Source of the DNA: Alicyclobacillus mali
GTDB lineage: Bacteria; Bacillota; Bacilli; Alicyclobacillales; Alicyclobacillaceae
Strand: one strand, 5' to 3'
Assembly: GCF_017329565.1 (NCBI RefSeq)
Contig: NZ_JAFMTT010000010.1
DNA: 64,000 bases
The notes below the pieces were generated by a model. It searched no databases and was not told the DNA's origin. It was given only the letters and a program-made list of their open reading frames with translations. Made by a program: the position numbers and the translations under genes. Positions 50,955-59,282 of this stretch are shown here, piece by piece; position 1 is the stretch's first letter; each line of letters starts with the position of its first letter.

Positions 50955-51988
50955 CGGCGATTCGAATCACGGATGTCACGTTGAGAGACGGAATGCACGC
51001 AGTTCGGCACCAGTTCAGCTTGGAGGACGCTCGAGCCATCGCCAATGCGTTGGACGCAACGGGTGTCGAGATTATCGAGGCTTCCCACGGCGACGGCCTC
51101 GGGGGGAGTTCGATTCAATACGGATTTGCGAAGGAGGACGAAGAAGCGTATCTCCGCACTGTCTGTGAATCGGCGCCGAATACCAAGGTTGCAGCGCTCC
51201 TCTTGCCCGGCATCGGAACGGTAGACGACATGAAACGCGCGGTTGATTGCGGGATTCGAGTTATCCGTGTCGCAACGCACTCCACGGAGGCGGATATTTC
51301 AGAGGAGCACATGCAGGAGGCGCGTAAACTGGGCCTCGAAGTCGTCGGATTTCTGATGCTTTCTCATATGACGCCTGCAAGCGTACTTGCGGAAGAAGCC
51401 AAGAAGATGGCCTCCTATGGCGCACATTGCGTGTACATCGTAGATTCCGCAGGGGCAATGCTGATGGATGAAGTAGCAGAGAAGGTCTCTTCATTGCGTG
51501 CGGCGTTGCCACCTGAAGTGGAAGTTGGTTTTCACGCTCACAATAACCTCGGAGTGTCCGTCGCCAATTCTATTGAAGCGGTGCGTGCAGGCGCAGTGAG
51601 GATCGACGCCAGTCTCGCTGGATTAGGGGCTGGAGCTGGCAATACCCCCCTGGAGGTATTGGTCGCCGCTTGTGAAAAGCTCGGTATCGACACAGGTGTC
51701 GATCTGTACCGGGCGATGGATGCGTCGGAGGACGTTGTCAGACCCAGAATGCCTCGACCTGTGATACCCGACCGAGACAGTTTGACTCTGGGATATGCTG
51801 GCGTTTATTCGAGTTTCCTGTTGCACGCGGACCACGCGGCGAAGAGGTTCGGCGTGGATGCCAGAGATATTCTCCTTGAGCTCGGCAAGCGGAAAGTCGT
51901 CGGCGGGCAGGAAGATATGATTGTCGATGTGGCAGTTCGATTAGCACAAATGCATGCTCGTCAAACAGGGGGAGCGATATCGACGTGA
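50951..51988 (+). CDS. mhpE: 4-hydroxy-2-oxovalerate aldolase, MhpE/DmpG type
   Basis: A 345-residue DRE-TIM enzyme with ITDVTLRDGMHAVRHQF at the N-terminus (catalytic Arg/Asp), GFHAHNNLGVSVANSIEA (metal His pair) and a C-terminal DmpG-type communication domain. It cleaves 4-hydroxy-2-oxopentanoate and similar 4-hydroxy-2-oxoacids to pyruvate and an aldehyde, which passes to MhpF. Four-base overlap with mhpF (ATGA). No hydratase (MhpD) or ring-cleavage dioxygenase is in the window, so the source of the hydroxy-oxoacid is open. Confidence 0.93.
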   Translation: MTAIRITDVTLRDGMHAVRHQFSLEDARAIANALDATGVEIIEASHGDGLGGSSIQYGFAKEDEEAYLRTVCESAPNTKVAALLLPGIGTVDDMKRAVDCGIRVIRVATHSTEADISEEHMQEARKLGLEVVGFLMLSHMTPASVLAEEAKKMASYGAHCVYIVDSAGAMLMDEVAEKVSSLRAALPPEVEVGFHAHNNLGVSVANSIEAVRAGAVRIDASLAGLGAGAGNTPLEVLVAACEKLGIDTGVDLYRAMDASEDVVRPRMPRPVIPDRDSLTLGYAGVYSSFLLHADHAAKRFGVDARDILLELGKRKVVGGQEDMIVDVAVRLAQMHARQTGGAIST

Positions 51989-52983
51989 TCGCGAAGCAAA
52001 CAGTGATGCGCCTAGGTGTTGCGGTTGCACTCCTGCACATGGTGTCGCTCGCGATGCTCGCAATCGGTACTCGGCACCACCCAGCTCTATTGGGGCTCGG
52101 CGCTGTGGCGTATACCTTGGGGATGCGTCATGCGTTTGATGCGGATCACATTGCCGCCATCGACAACACCGTTCGCAAGCTGCGCCAAGAAGGCGTGGAT
52201 GCGACTGGCGTAGGCTTTTTCTTTTCGATGGGGCATTCTACTGTCGTTTGTCTGATGGCGATCGCGACCGCGTTCGCAGTTCGTGCGGCGGAGCGGAGTC
52301 TGCCTACCCTCGAGAACATCGGCGGCTACGTAGGAACCGTGGTGTCCGCAGCATTTTTGTTCATCATTGGGCTCGTGAACTTGAATATTCTAGTGCAACT
52401 CATGCGGCATTGGCGTCAGCACCGAGTCAGCAGTCCATCAAATGCAGATGTGGAACATCTTCTGCATTCGAGAGGGTTAATTTACCGGATGACGGGACGT
52501 TTCTTTCGATTCGTGCGGCGGAGTTCCGATATCTATCCCATCGGCTTCCTGTTTGGGTTGGGTTTCGACACTGCGAGCGAGATTGCCTTACTCGCCATTT
52601 CTGCGGGAGCGGCCAAATCGGCCCTCCCTGTAGTAGGAATTCTGTCCTTGCCTCTGCTTTTCGCAAGTGGCATGAGCTTGTTTGACACTGCTGACGGAGT
52701 ATGGATGTGCAGAGCGTATGGAGCGGCGTTCGCATCTCCTGCGCGTCGTCTGTCCTACAATGTCCTTACAACGGGACTGTCCGTCCTCGTGGCGCTGTCT
52801 ATTGGTGCGTTGGAGGCCGTACAGGTGTTGACACAGTCTATCGGATGGACTCGCGGTTTTTGGGGATGGTTGCAGAACATTGACCTCGGTCCAATTGGAA
52901 TTGCGATTGTGGCGGTTTTTGCGCTTGTCTTCGCGACGAGCTATGTGCTTTGGGGGCGTATTCCGCCTCACCAAGAGACATGA
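51985..52983 (+). CDS. NiCoT-family nickel/cobalt permease
   Basis: A 332-residue membrane protein with about eight helices. The signature RHAFDADHIAAIDNTVRKL (HAxDADHI) of HoxN/NixA transporters is near residue 47, followed by FFFSMGHSTVV and FLFGLGFDTASEIALLA, the other two conserved metal-path segments. The GTG at 51985 overlaps the mhpE stop. A nickel importer as the last gene of the run strongly supports a nickel-dependent enzyme in the operon. Confidence 0.93.
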   Translation: MIAKQTVMRLGVAVALLHMVSLAMLAIGTRHHPALLGLGAVAYTLGMRHAFDADHIAAIDNTVRKLRQEGVDATGVGFFFSMGHSTVVCLMAIATAFAVRAAERSLPTLENIGGYVGTVVSAAFLFIIGLVNLNILVQLMRHWRQHRVSSPSNADVEHLLHSRGLIYRMTGRFFRFVRRSSDIYPIGFLFGLGFDTASEIALLAISAGAAKSALPVVGILSLPLLFASGMSLFDTADGVWMCRAYGAAFASPARRLSYNVLTTGLSVLVALSIGALEAVQVLTQSIGWTRGFWGWLQNIDLGPIGIAIVAVFALVFATSYVLWGRIPPHQET

Positions 52984-53351
52984 ACGAACTTGAATCAGGT
53001 GATCCATTCCTTTGTTTCCTGTAAATTTGGCTATCCAGCATGGATCATGGCATCATACGCATGTATAAAGGTGTTCATGATGTGGGATTCGCTGAGTTCG
53101 GTCCCAAGGCCATTTTCACCGATCTTACGGCGGAGAGCCCCAGATATCTGGGGCTCTCCGTGTCTCTTCGTAAGAAGTGGTCTAGATACAATTATAAAAA
53201 TTTATCTATAATACCTTAAAAGATTAAAAGTTAATTTTATTTCATAAAAATATATAAATCGAAGGGTTATGCCGGATAGATCACGGAAGCTCGTTCAAGA
53301 ATGCGTCATAGTGACATCACAAAGTCGATGACCTGGACAAAGAGGTGTCAC
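52984..53351. other. 368-base intergenic region, AT-rich second half
   Basis: After the terminator palindrome at 53131-53160 the composition becomes strongly AT-rich (53180-53270). A TATAAT at 53207-53212 could be the -10 box for the exported protein gene at 53352, but no -35 box is clear and the leader would be about 140 bases. No gene is seen. Confidence 0.45.
53131..53160 (+). terminator. 30-base perfect palindrome ending the 21-kb gene run
   Basis: CGGAGAGCCCCAGAT followed directly by its reverse complement ATCTGGGGCTCTCCG. It would form a strong hairpin 147 bases after the NiCoT gene; the following TGTCTCTTCG is only mildly T-rich. Confidence 0.65.
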
Positions 53352-54683
53352 ATGAAACCTGAAAACTTCAAAATGGCGTTGGCAGCAACGCTGGCTGCTT
53401 TAACGACTGCTACGGCGTCACCGTCGTTCGCTCACGCAACTGCCCAACATGACGGCCATGCTGTCGTCTTGGGCGAACGAAAGTTTCCTTATCCATACAA
53501 GGCGATGTTGGCTATCTCGTCAGACGCAGATAGCGAAACGTTACGCAAGTTCAATCTGGTTCATGAATTCATCAACACAAACATCAACACGCCTCTCGGC
53601 AAAGGTCTAGGCTTGGATTTTTCGGATTCCTTTTTCATGTATAACGGCACGAATATGCCTGGTTACGTTGATATTGGACAGAAGCCTATGACAGATGAAA
53701 TGTCTTGGTATCGCGGTGTCTCTGATCAATGGTTCGACGCCGCTGCAATTAATCACTACATTCACGTTGGTTGGATCGATACCATGCACACCTTTGGCGA
53801 TTTTTCCATGGTTGACACTCATGAAACAAAATTCTCAAGGGCATTGGCGCGTCGGGCCATAGCACAGCTAAACGCATGTGGAGATCATTTGATGGTGTGG
53901 ACGGATCACGGAAACCAGTCCAATGTAGATAACTTTGGCGATTACGGTAATGGATCGTTCTATTCATATCAACAAGGCGCAAATCCATGGTCGCCATACT
54001 ATCACACGGATCTGGCGGTTCCCTATGGAATTCATTTTGTCTGGCCAGATACACATAGCGATCAGTTTGGGATGAGTTCGATGATTTACCCACTACAACT
54101 GCCGGATGGGCGGCGGGTGTGGGGATTTTGGCGATACACGAGCGCGGGACAGTCCCCCTCAGGTGCTCAGGAGTGGAATTGGACACCTTATCACTTAGAT
54201 GAACAATTATCACAGGCACATTTGGACGCTCTCGTTCGCAATCAAGACTATTCGATTATCGCACAGCACCTCTGCGGAACTACGTATCCTGGAGTACTCC
54301 CTAGAAGTGCCGTAGATGCATTGGAACGACTCGCGCAATACTATCGAGAAGGAAAAATTTTGGTTACCAGAACGAGTAGATTGCTTGTTTATAACGTGTC
54401 ACAACAGTATGTATCATACAGCGTGACCTATTCAGGTGGACAGGCTATCGTGCACGTCTGGTCAATTCGTGATCCCGTCTTAGGTACGCATGTTCCCACG
54501 ATCGATGAGATTCGCGGCTTGACGTTCTACACGACAGATCCTCAGCGAACCGTGATCGAGATCGGAGACGTACCGGTTCCGGAAAATCTTATACAAGACA
54601 ACCCGACTGATGGCTATGCGCCCAGTGTGGAGATCGAATGGTGGCCGGCAGACACCAACAATTATGCTGTTTCATCACCATAA
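53352..54683 (+). CDS. Exported protein of unknown function, possibly polysaccharide deacetylase-like
   Basis: A 443-residue secreted protein. The N-terminus MKPENFKMALAATLAALTTATASPSFAHA is a Sec signal peptide with cleavage near ASPSFAHA. The mature part starts with a strand and Asp-rich loop (AMLAISSDADSETLRKFNLVHEFIN) that resembles the opening of polysaccharide-deacetylase-like NodB folds, and has many His/Asp/Trp residues in the middle (VDTHETKFS, VWTDHGNQSNVDNFGDYGN, HFVWPDTHSDQFG). The start ATG 53352 follows AGAGGTG. It has lower GC than its surroundings. It is convergent with the Crp/Fnr gene with only eight bases between stops. Confidence 0.65.
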   Translation: MKPENFKMALAATLAALTTATASPSFAHATAQHDGHAVVLGERKFPYPYKAMLAISSDADSETLRKFNLVHEFINTNINTPLGKGLGLDFSDSFFMYNGTNMPGYVDIGQKPMTDEMSWYRGVSDQWFDAAAINHYIHVGWIDTMHTFGDFSMVDTHETKFSRALARRAIAQLNACGDHLMVWTDHGNQSNVDNFGDYGNGSFYSYQQGANPWSPYYHTDLAVPYGIHFVWPDTHSDQFGMSSMIYPLQLPDGRRVWGFWRYTSAGQSPSGAQEWNWTPYHLDEQLSQAHLDALVRNQDYSIIAQHLCGTTYPGVLPRSAVDALERLAQYYREGKILVTRTSRLLVYNVSQQYVSYSVTYSGGQAIVHVWSIRDPVLGTHVPTIDEIRGLTFYTTDPQRTVIEIGDVPVPENLIQDNPTDGYAPSVEIEWWPADTNNYAVSSP

Positions 54684-54691
54684 TTCTACAT

Positions 54692-55432
54692 TTAAAAGGA
54701 TTGTTGGGATTGTGTCGTGTCACGGTAGATTGGGTGCCACTTACGGTCGAACTCAGAACTGTATGCGTTGTCCGCGAGCTTGGTTAGGTGCGGAATATTG
54801 AGCAATGAAATCTGATTGCGTCTCACACGGATGAGCCCCATCTGCTCTAATTCCTGAAGTGCTCGGGATACCGATTCTCGATGGATCCCGAGTGCTTCAG
54901 CGATCTCCTGTTGGGTCACATTGAGACCGCGAGCCTCAGGGTCGGAGGACGATGCGTTACTATGTAAATCCACCAGATAGTTTGCGATTCTCTCAGTAGA
55001 ACTGCAAAAGGCAAGGTACCGAATCTTGCGGTCAGCTTGCGTCAGGCGCTCTACCACAACGGCGAACAAGCAGTGCCACAGCTTCGGATACACATATAGC
55101 AATTCAAGTAAGATGTTAGTTTGCACAACCCATAGCACGGCGTCAGAGGCAGCCATCACGCTGGCCGTCCGCTTCATTTCTTGATAGATTGCCTCTGCTT
55201 CTCCAATACACTGCCCTGGATACTGGAAACCCAAGGTCAAAATCCGGTGATCTTTCTGTGTGAATATTCTAAGTGTTCCGCTTTTAACGACGTACATCTC
55301 GTGTCGATCTTCTCCCTCGTAATAAAGGACCCTACCCCGATGAAGATATTTACAAGGGCACCGGTTTAAGCGATCTCGGTCTCGATCGCTGAGTGGAATG
55401 CTGCGAAAAAGCGGCGTGTCAGCCAAGTGCAT
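54692..55432 (-). CDS. Crp/Fnr-family transcription regulator
   Basis: A 246-residue regulator. Residues 10-130 form a cyclic-nucleotide-binding-type beta-barrel (GRVLYYEGEDRHEMYVVKSGTLRIFT; FQYPGQCIGEAEAIYQ). A long helix follows, and the C-terminal winged helix-turn-helix is VTQQEIAEALGIHRESVSRALQELEQMGLI. No N-terminal cysteine cluster as in Fnr is seen. ATG 55432 is preferred because GGAGGAAGG lies six bases upstream. It is divergent from the polysaccharide deacetylase gene, with an inverted repeat in the shared region. Confidence 0.87.
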   Translation of the reverse strand: MHLADTPLFRSIPLSDRDRDRLNRCPCKYLHRGRVLYYEGEDRHEMYVVKSGTLRIFTQKDHRILTLGFQYPGQCIGEAEAIYQEMKRTASVMAASDAVLWVVQTNILLELLYVYPKLWHCLFAVVVERLTQADRKIRYLAFCSSTERIANYLVDLHSNASSSDPEARGLNVTQQEIAEALGIHRESVSRALQELEQMGLIRVRRNQISLLNIPHLTKLADNAYSSEFDRKWHPIYRDTTQSQQSF

Positions 55433-55523
55433 GATGATCCTTCCTCCGTGAACCACAATCGGAGTGATATGACAAGACCTACTCTTCATTTTAGGTAATT
55501 CATTCCGGTTGTCAAAGTAATTT

Positions 55524-55535
55524 GTGACGGATCAC
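55524..55535. promoter_or_regulatory. Crp/Fnr-like inverted repeat in divergent region
   Basis: GTGACGGATCAC is GTGA-N4-TCAC, the spacing of Fnr-type sites, between the divergent Crp/Fnr and deacetylase genes. A weak TATATT (55547-55552) for the rightward gene follows. It may be an autoregulatory site. Confidence 0.35.
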
Positions 55536-55649
55536 TTGGGGTGTTCTATATTATGGAACTTGATGTTGGATCGATCACAGAAAAGAAGGGCGCTCGCTTG
55601 TATCTTCATCGCAGAGTGATTTACTTGGAATACAGAAGGGAGTCGGAGG

Positions 55650-56516
55650 ATGAAGGTCAAGGGGCGGCTGATACTGGCACTTGCTTTGGCTTTCATGGCG
55701 AGCTTTGGGTGTGGAAAAGGTGTCAAGGTGCTTGCACAAGAATCGAATCAAGATCAGCCGGTCGACAAGGTCTGGCCTGAGGATCCTAGAAATTTCGAAG
55801 TAACGGAGCAAAAGATAGCGCGTTTGGACATAAGTGTTCCTATCCTTGAGTATCATGCTGCCAATGATGTTCCTGGAGACGAAGCCACACTGCGTAAGGG
55901 TCAGCTACAGCAGGAATTTTACTGGTTGAAGACGCATGGCTTTCATACGATTAACTTCGGACAATTGTATGCTGCGTGGTATTATGGCTATAAACTTCCT
56001 CGACGTCCGATATTAATAACTTTTGACGATGGATATGAGAGCTTTTATACAGACGTCTTTCCGCTTCTTCAAAAATTTCGTTTTCAAGCTACTTGCTTCA
56101 TTATCGCAGGCTATGTTCATACGTGGATAGATACCAAGGTGGAATTTCCGACCATGACCCAGGCTCAATTAGAGCAATTGCAAGCGAGTGGGTTGGTGGA
56201 TATCGAAGGACATAGCTATTCGCATCCAAATCTGACCTATGTACCTTCGTCTAGACTGGAGCAAGAAATAAAAGGATCGTCGGAGATTCTGTCGAAGATT
56301 GTGAAGCACCCTATATGGGTGTTCTGTTATCCATACGGAGCTTATAATTCAACCATCATTCATACAGTGGAGACGAGCGGCTATGCTCTGGCCACGACGC
56401 AAAACGAAGGCTATGCAAATCTTGCGCAAGGTCCGTACACCCTGGACCGTATTCCTATCCTTCGAGACACATCATTTCAGGAATTTCAAGAGATTTTAGC
56501 GCCGTCTTTGCAATAA
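55650..56516 (+). CDS. Exported polysaccharide deacetylase
   Basis: A 288-residue NodB-type (CE4) protein. The N-terminal MKVKGRLILALALAFMASFGCGKG is a signal peptide; FGC is a weak lipobox, so it may be a lipoprotein. Catalytic motifs are ITFDDGYESFY (motif 1), EGHSYSHPNLT (metal His pair, motif 2) and FCYPYGAYN (motif 3). It removes acetyl groups from N-acetyl sugars in the cell wall or an exopolysaccharide. GGGAG lies eight bases before the ATG. It is followed 34 bases later by a TPR protein. Confidence 0.88.
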   Translation: MKVKGRLILALALAFMASFGCGKGVKVLAQESNQDQPVDKVWPEDPRNFEVTEQKIARLDISVPILEYHAANDVPGDEATLRKGQLQQEFYWLKTHGFHTINFGQLYAAWYYGYKLPRRPILITFDDGYESFYTDVFPLLQKFRFQATCFIIAGYVHTWIDTKVEFPTMTQAQLEQLQASGLVDIEGHSYSHPNLTYVPSSRLEQEIKGSSEILSKIVKHPIWVFCYPYGAYNSTIIHTVETSGYALATTQNEGYANLAQGPYTLDRIPILRDTSFQEFQEILAPSLQ

Positions 56517-56550
56517 TGACGGCAGGTCATTTTTCCGGAGCGGCTTTGCG

Positions 56551-57126
56551 ATGAGAGAGGAGGCATTTTTGTTGGTGTGGATTGATCATGCTGCGCATGG
56601 GGCTCAGACGCCTTCTGCGGAAGTAAGGTATTGGTACCGTGAAGGTTCCATCGCTTTTTCTGAACATCGCTATCTCGCGGCTATCGACGACGAAAACAGG
56701 GCCATTTCTGAAAATCCAGCCTTTGAGCCGGCTTACACAGTGAAAGGAATAGCTCTGGCGTATGCATATAATGACAGTTACAATGCAGCAATGCTAATTT
56801 TGCGCCAAGCCATTACGATGGATCCCTATGATGGATATGGATGGTTCAACATTGGCCTATGCAATGAACGCTACGGCTTCTTCGGTCAAGGGATCGCTGC
56901 ATACGAACATGCGATCCATCTTCGCCAACGCGCATGGTGGTTGCCGTGGGCTTATTATGGTATTGCCTGTATCTACGGACGTGAGGGTGATGCGGAATTA
57001 GCGGTGAACTATTTGAAGGTAGCCTTGAAATATGATCATAAAACTATCCTGAACGCCGCGAGAAGTGAGCAAGATTTTGCTCCTGTTCGCGATAGTCCAC
57101 AGTTCAAGGACCTGATTAATTCGTAA
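56551..57126 (+). CDS. TPR-repeat protein
   Basis: A 191-residue protein with about four tetratricopeptide repeats (YREGSIAFSEHRYLAAIDDENRAI; AYTVKGIALAYAYNDSYNAAMLILRQAI; GWFNIGLCNERYGFFGQGIAAYEHAI; YYGIACIYGREGDAELAVNYLKVAL). There is no signal peptide. ATG 56551 has GGAG ten bases upstream, but a better Shine-Dalgarno (GAGAGGAGG) lies just inside the frame, so the true start may be TTG 56569 or 56572. A scaffold role with unknown partners. Confidence 0.7.
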   Translation: MREEAFLLVWIDHAAHGAQTPSAEVRYWYREGSIAFSEHRYLAAIDDENRAISENPAFEPAYTVKGIALAYAYNDSYNAAMLILRQAITMDPYDGYGWFNIGLCNERYGFFGQGIAAYEHAIHLRQRAWWLPWAYYGIACIYGREGDAELAVNYLKVALKYDHKTILNAARSEQDFAPVRDSPQFKDLINS

Positions 57127-57217
57127 CGAGGACGTGTGAAGGATTTTCAAACACTTCAGAAAGCCTTTACATGTTCGCCGATTCGATCGAAAATAGACCT
57201 TAGTTCGCAGGCGTCGC

Positions 57218-57246
57218 TTGCGAAGCGACTCAGCGAGTCGTATAAT
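57218..57246 (+). promoter_or_regulatory. Sigma-A promoter of the phenylacetate operon
   Basis: TTGCGA (57218-57223) and TATAAT (57241-57246) with a 17-base spacer. The -35 box lies within an inverted repeat (GTCGCTT 57213-57219, AAGCGAC 57223-57229). Confidence 0.8.
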
Positions 57247-57256
57247 GACGTTAAGC

Positions 57257-57272
57257 AAGCAAGCGCTTGCTT
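57257..57272 (+). promoter_or_regulatory. TetR/PaaR operator
   Basis: AAGCAAGCGCTTGCTT is a perfect 16-base palindrome eleven bases after the -10 box, between promoter and the TetR-family gene. Position and symmetry suggest autorepression. Confidence 0.75.
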
Positions 57273-57298
57273 TGTAGTCTGCAGGAGGGGAGACGAGC

Positions 57299-57907
57299 AT
57301 GCCGAGGCCGAGTCAAAAAGATCAGATTCTCGCCGCGGCGAGGAGGCTGTTCAGCGACAAGGGGTATCATGGCACAACCATCCGCGAAATCGCGGTGGAG
57401 GCAGGGGTACTCTCGGGCAGCCTGTACGCACACATTGACTCAAAAGAAGACTTATTATTCGAAATCGCTGACGAAGGGGCGGAGGCGTTTCTGTTGGCCG
57501 CTCGCGCTGTCGAGTCCAAATGGCAGGATCCTGTGGATCGCTTGCGTGAGGGACTGCGGGCGCACATTCGCGTTGTCGCGGATAAACAGGAGTCGGCAAA
57601 GGTGTTCTTTCACGAGTGGCGCGCGCTCTCCGATGACAGGCGCAAGGTGATTCAGTCGAAGCGGGATCGCTACGAGGCGCACTGGCGCAAGTGGATTGAA
57701 GAGGGCATGGCGCAAGGGGACGTCCGGAGGGCAGATCCAAAATTTGTTCGTCTGTGCCTCCTTTCCGTTGCGAACTGGGTGTATCAGTGGTATCGGCCGG
57801 GAGGCGAATTCACGCCCGAGGATATCGCGGAACACTTCTGGGTGCTCTTGTTCAATGGGATCGGAACGGGTCAGCCCGCCGCATGCGAATTGCTGGGCGA
57901 AGCATGA
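57299..57907 (+). CDS. TetR-family regulator of phenylacetate genes (PaaR-like)
   Basis: A 202-residue TetR regulator. The N-terminal DNA-binding domain is QILAAARRLFSDKGYHGTTIREIAVEAGVLSGSLYAHIDSKEDLLFEI, the classic TetR helix-turn-helix. The C-terminal helices (VFFHEWRALSDDRRKVIQSKRDRYEAHWRKWIEEG) look like the acyl-CoA-binding FadR/PaaR branch. GCAGGAGGGG precedes the ATG. It is the first gene of the paa operon, behind a promoter with a perfect palindrome. Phenylacetyl-CoA is the likely inducer by analogy. Confidence 0.87.
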   Translation: MPRPSQKDQILAAARRLFSDKGYHGTTIREIAVEAGVLSGSLYAHIDSKEDLLFEIADEGAEAFLLAARAVESKWQDPVDRLREGLRAHIRVVADKQESAKVFFHEWRALSDDRRKVIQSKRDRYEAHWRKWIEEGMAQGDVRRADPKFVRLCLLSVANWVYQWYRPGGEFTPEDIAEHFWVLLFNGIGTGQPAACELLGEA

Positions 57908-57951
57908 CGCGAGCGCGACAAGCCGCCATCTTGAAAGGGGAGGCGAATGAG

Positions 57952-58887
57952 ATGCCCGAGGCTCGAATGGAAGCGTTCATGGCGCGAATTCAGCGCGGAG
58001 AGAAGGTCGAGGCGCACGACTGGATGCCTGAGGACTACCGGCTCCTTTTGCTGCGGCTCATTCACATGCACGCTGTGAGCGAGATCATGGGTGCGTATCC
58101 GGAGAAGGAGTGGGTTCCCAAGGCCCCGACATTGCGCCGCAAGATGTCGCTCATGGCGAAGGTTCAGGACGAGATCGGCCATGGGCAGTTGCTGCTGCGG
58201 GTGGCGGAGGACCTGGCGGCGCCGCTCGGGCGGAACCGGATCGAACTGATGGACGACGTGATCACGGGCCGTATCAAGTTTCACAACGTGTTTCACATGG
58301 AGGCGCCGACGTGGGCGGACGCTGGCATCATCGGGTGGCTCGTGGATGGCGCGGCCATCATCACGCAGACGGCGCTGCTCGACTGCTCGTACGCGCCCTA
58401 CGCGAGGGTCTTGAAGCGCATCTGCGCGGAAGAGAGCTTCCATATGCAGCACGGAGAGTCCATCATCCTGTCGCTGGCGGAGGGCGAGTCGTGGCAGCGG
58501 GAGATGCTGCAGGATGCCCTCAACCGCTGGTGGGAGGCGATTATGTTCTTTTTCGGTCCGCCGATTGTGACGGACGCCGCTCGGCGGATGATGGAGTATC
58601 GCATCCGATCGCGCACGAACGAAGAACTCCGTCAAAAATTCCTGACGCGGTATGTGCCGAGGATTCGTTCGATTGGCCTCGACATCCCTGATTCAGCTAT
58701 CCGGTTCGACGAAGATGCGGGGTTGTGGCGATACACAGAGCCCGACTGGGAGCGGTGGTCGCGCGTGGTTCGAGACAACACGGGGCCGAAGTCGCAGGAG
58801 CGCGTTGCGTTGCGCCGCATGGCTCATCAGGATCAGGCGTGGGTCCGCGAGGCGCTCGTGAGGGCGCGCACGGCGGCGGCAATCTAG
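57952..58887 (+). CDS. paaA: Phenylacetyl-CoA epoxidase catalytic subunit PaaA
   Basis: A 311-residue ferritin-like diiron protein. Iron ligands are in VQDEIGHGQLLL (ExxH) and AEESFHMQHG (ExxH), as in PaaA. It has HNVFHMEAPTWADAGIIGWLVDGAA around residue 105. It forms 1,2-epoxyphenylacetyl-CoA from phenylacetyl-CoA and O2 in complex with PaaC and PaaB. ATG 57952 is preceded by GGGGAGG; the longer frame runs back into the regulator gene. Confidence 0.93.
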   Translation: MPEARMEAFMARIQRGEKVEAHDWMPEDYRLLLLRLIHMHAVSEIMGAYPEKEWVPKAPTLRRKMSLMAKVQDEIGHGQLLLRVAEDLAAPLGRNRIELMDDVITGRIKFHNVFHMEAPTWADAGIIGWLVDGAAIITQTALLDCSYAPYARVLKRICAEESFHMQHGESIILSLAEGESWQREMLQDALNRWWEAIMFFFGPPIVTDAARRMMEYRIRSRTNEELRQKFLTRYVPRIRSIGLDIPDSAIRFDEDAGLWRYTEPDWERWSRVVRDNTGPKSQERVALRRMAHQDQAWVREALVRARTAAAI

Positions 58888-58899
58888 GGAGTGAACGAC

Positions 58900-59277
58900 A
58901 TGGCGATGACCCAGGTGGAGAAAGACCTCGTACAGGAGCAGGCTGCGGACACATCCTACGACGTCTACGAAATCTTTGTCCAGGCGTCCGATCTCGACCC
59001 GCACGTCCACGTCGGGAGCGTCCTCGCTCCGTCGCCCGAATGGGCGCTCCAGCTCGCGCGCGAGAATTTCCTGCGGCGCGCGGAAGCCGTCAACGTGTGG
59101 GCCGTGCGCCGCGAGGACGTCCACGCGACCCCGGCCGATCCCGACTGGTTCGCGCGCGAGTTTGACCGGAAGTATCGGGATGTGTCCGGCTACGCCGATA
59201 ACGCGCGCCGGTGGAAGCGGTTCAAGGCGCAGGCGATGAACATCGACGACGTGATCGCAGACGTGCGAAAGGAGTGA
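58900..59277 (+). CDS. paaB: Phenylacetyl-CoA epoxidase subunit PaaB
   Basis: A 125-residue small subunit. SYDVYEIFVQASDLDPHVHVGSVLAPSPEWALQLARENFLRR is the PaaB core, with RREDVHATPADPDWF following. It has no catalytic residues and bridges the (AC)2 dimers in the complex. ATG 58900 has GGGAG eight bases upstream; GTG 58891 is an alternative. Confidence 0.93.
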   Translation: MAMTQVEKDLVQEQAADTSYDVYEIFVQASDLDPHVHVGSVLAPSPEWALQLARENFLRRAEAVNVWAVRREDVHATPADPDWFAREFDRKYRDVSGYADNARRWKRFKAQAMNIDDVIADVRKE

Positions 59278-59282
59278 GTTCG

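Noticed and set aside
53131..53160. Insertion-sequence terminal repeat
   Set aside because: The palindrome is self-complementary and stands right after the last gene of a run; no transposase or second copy is nearby.
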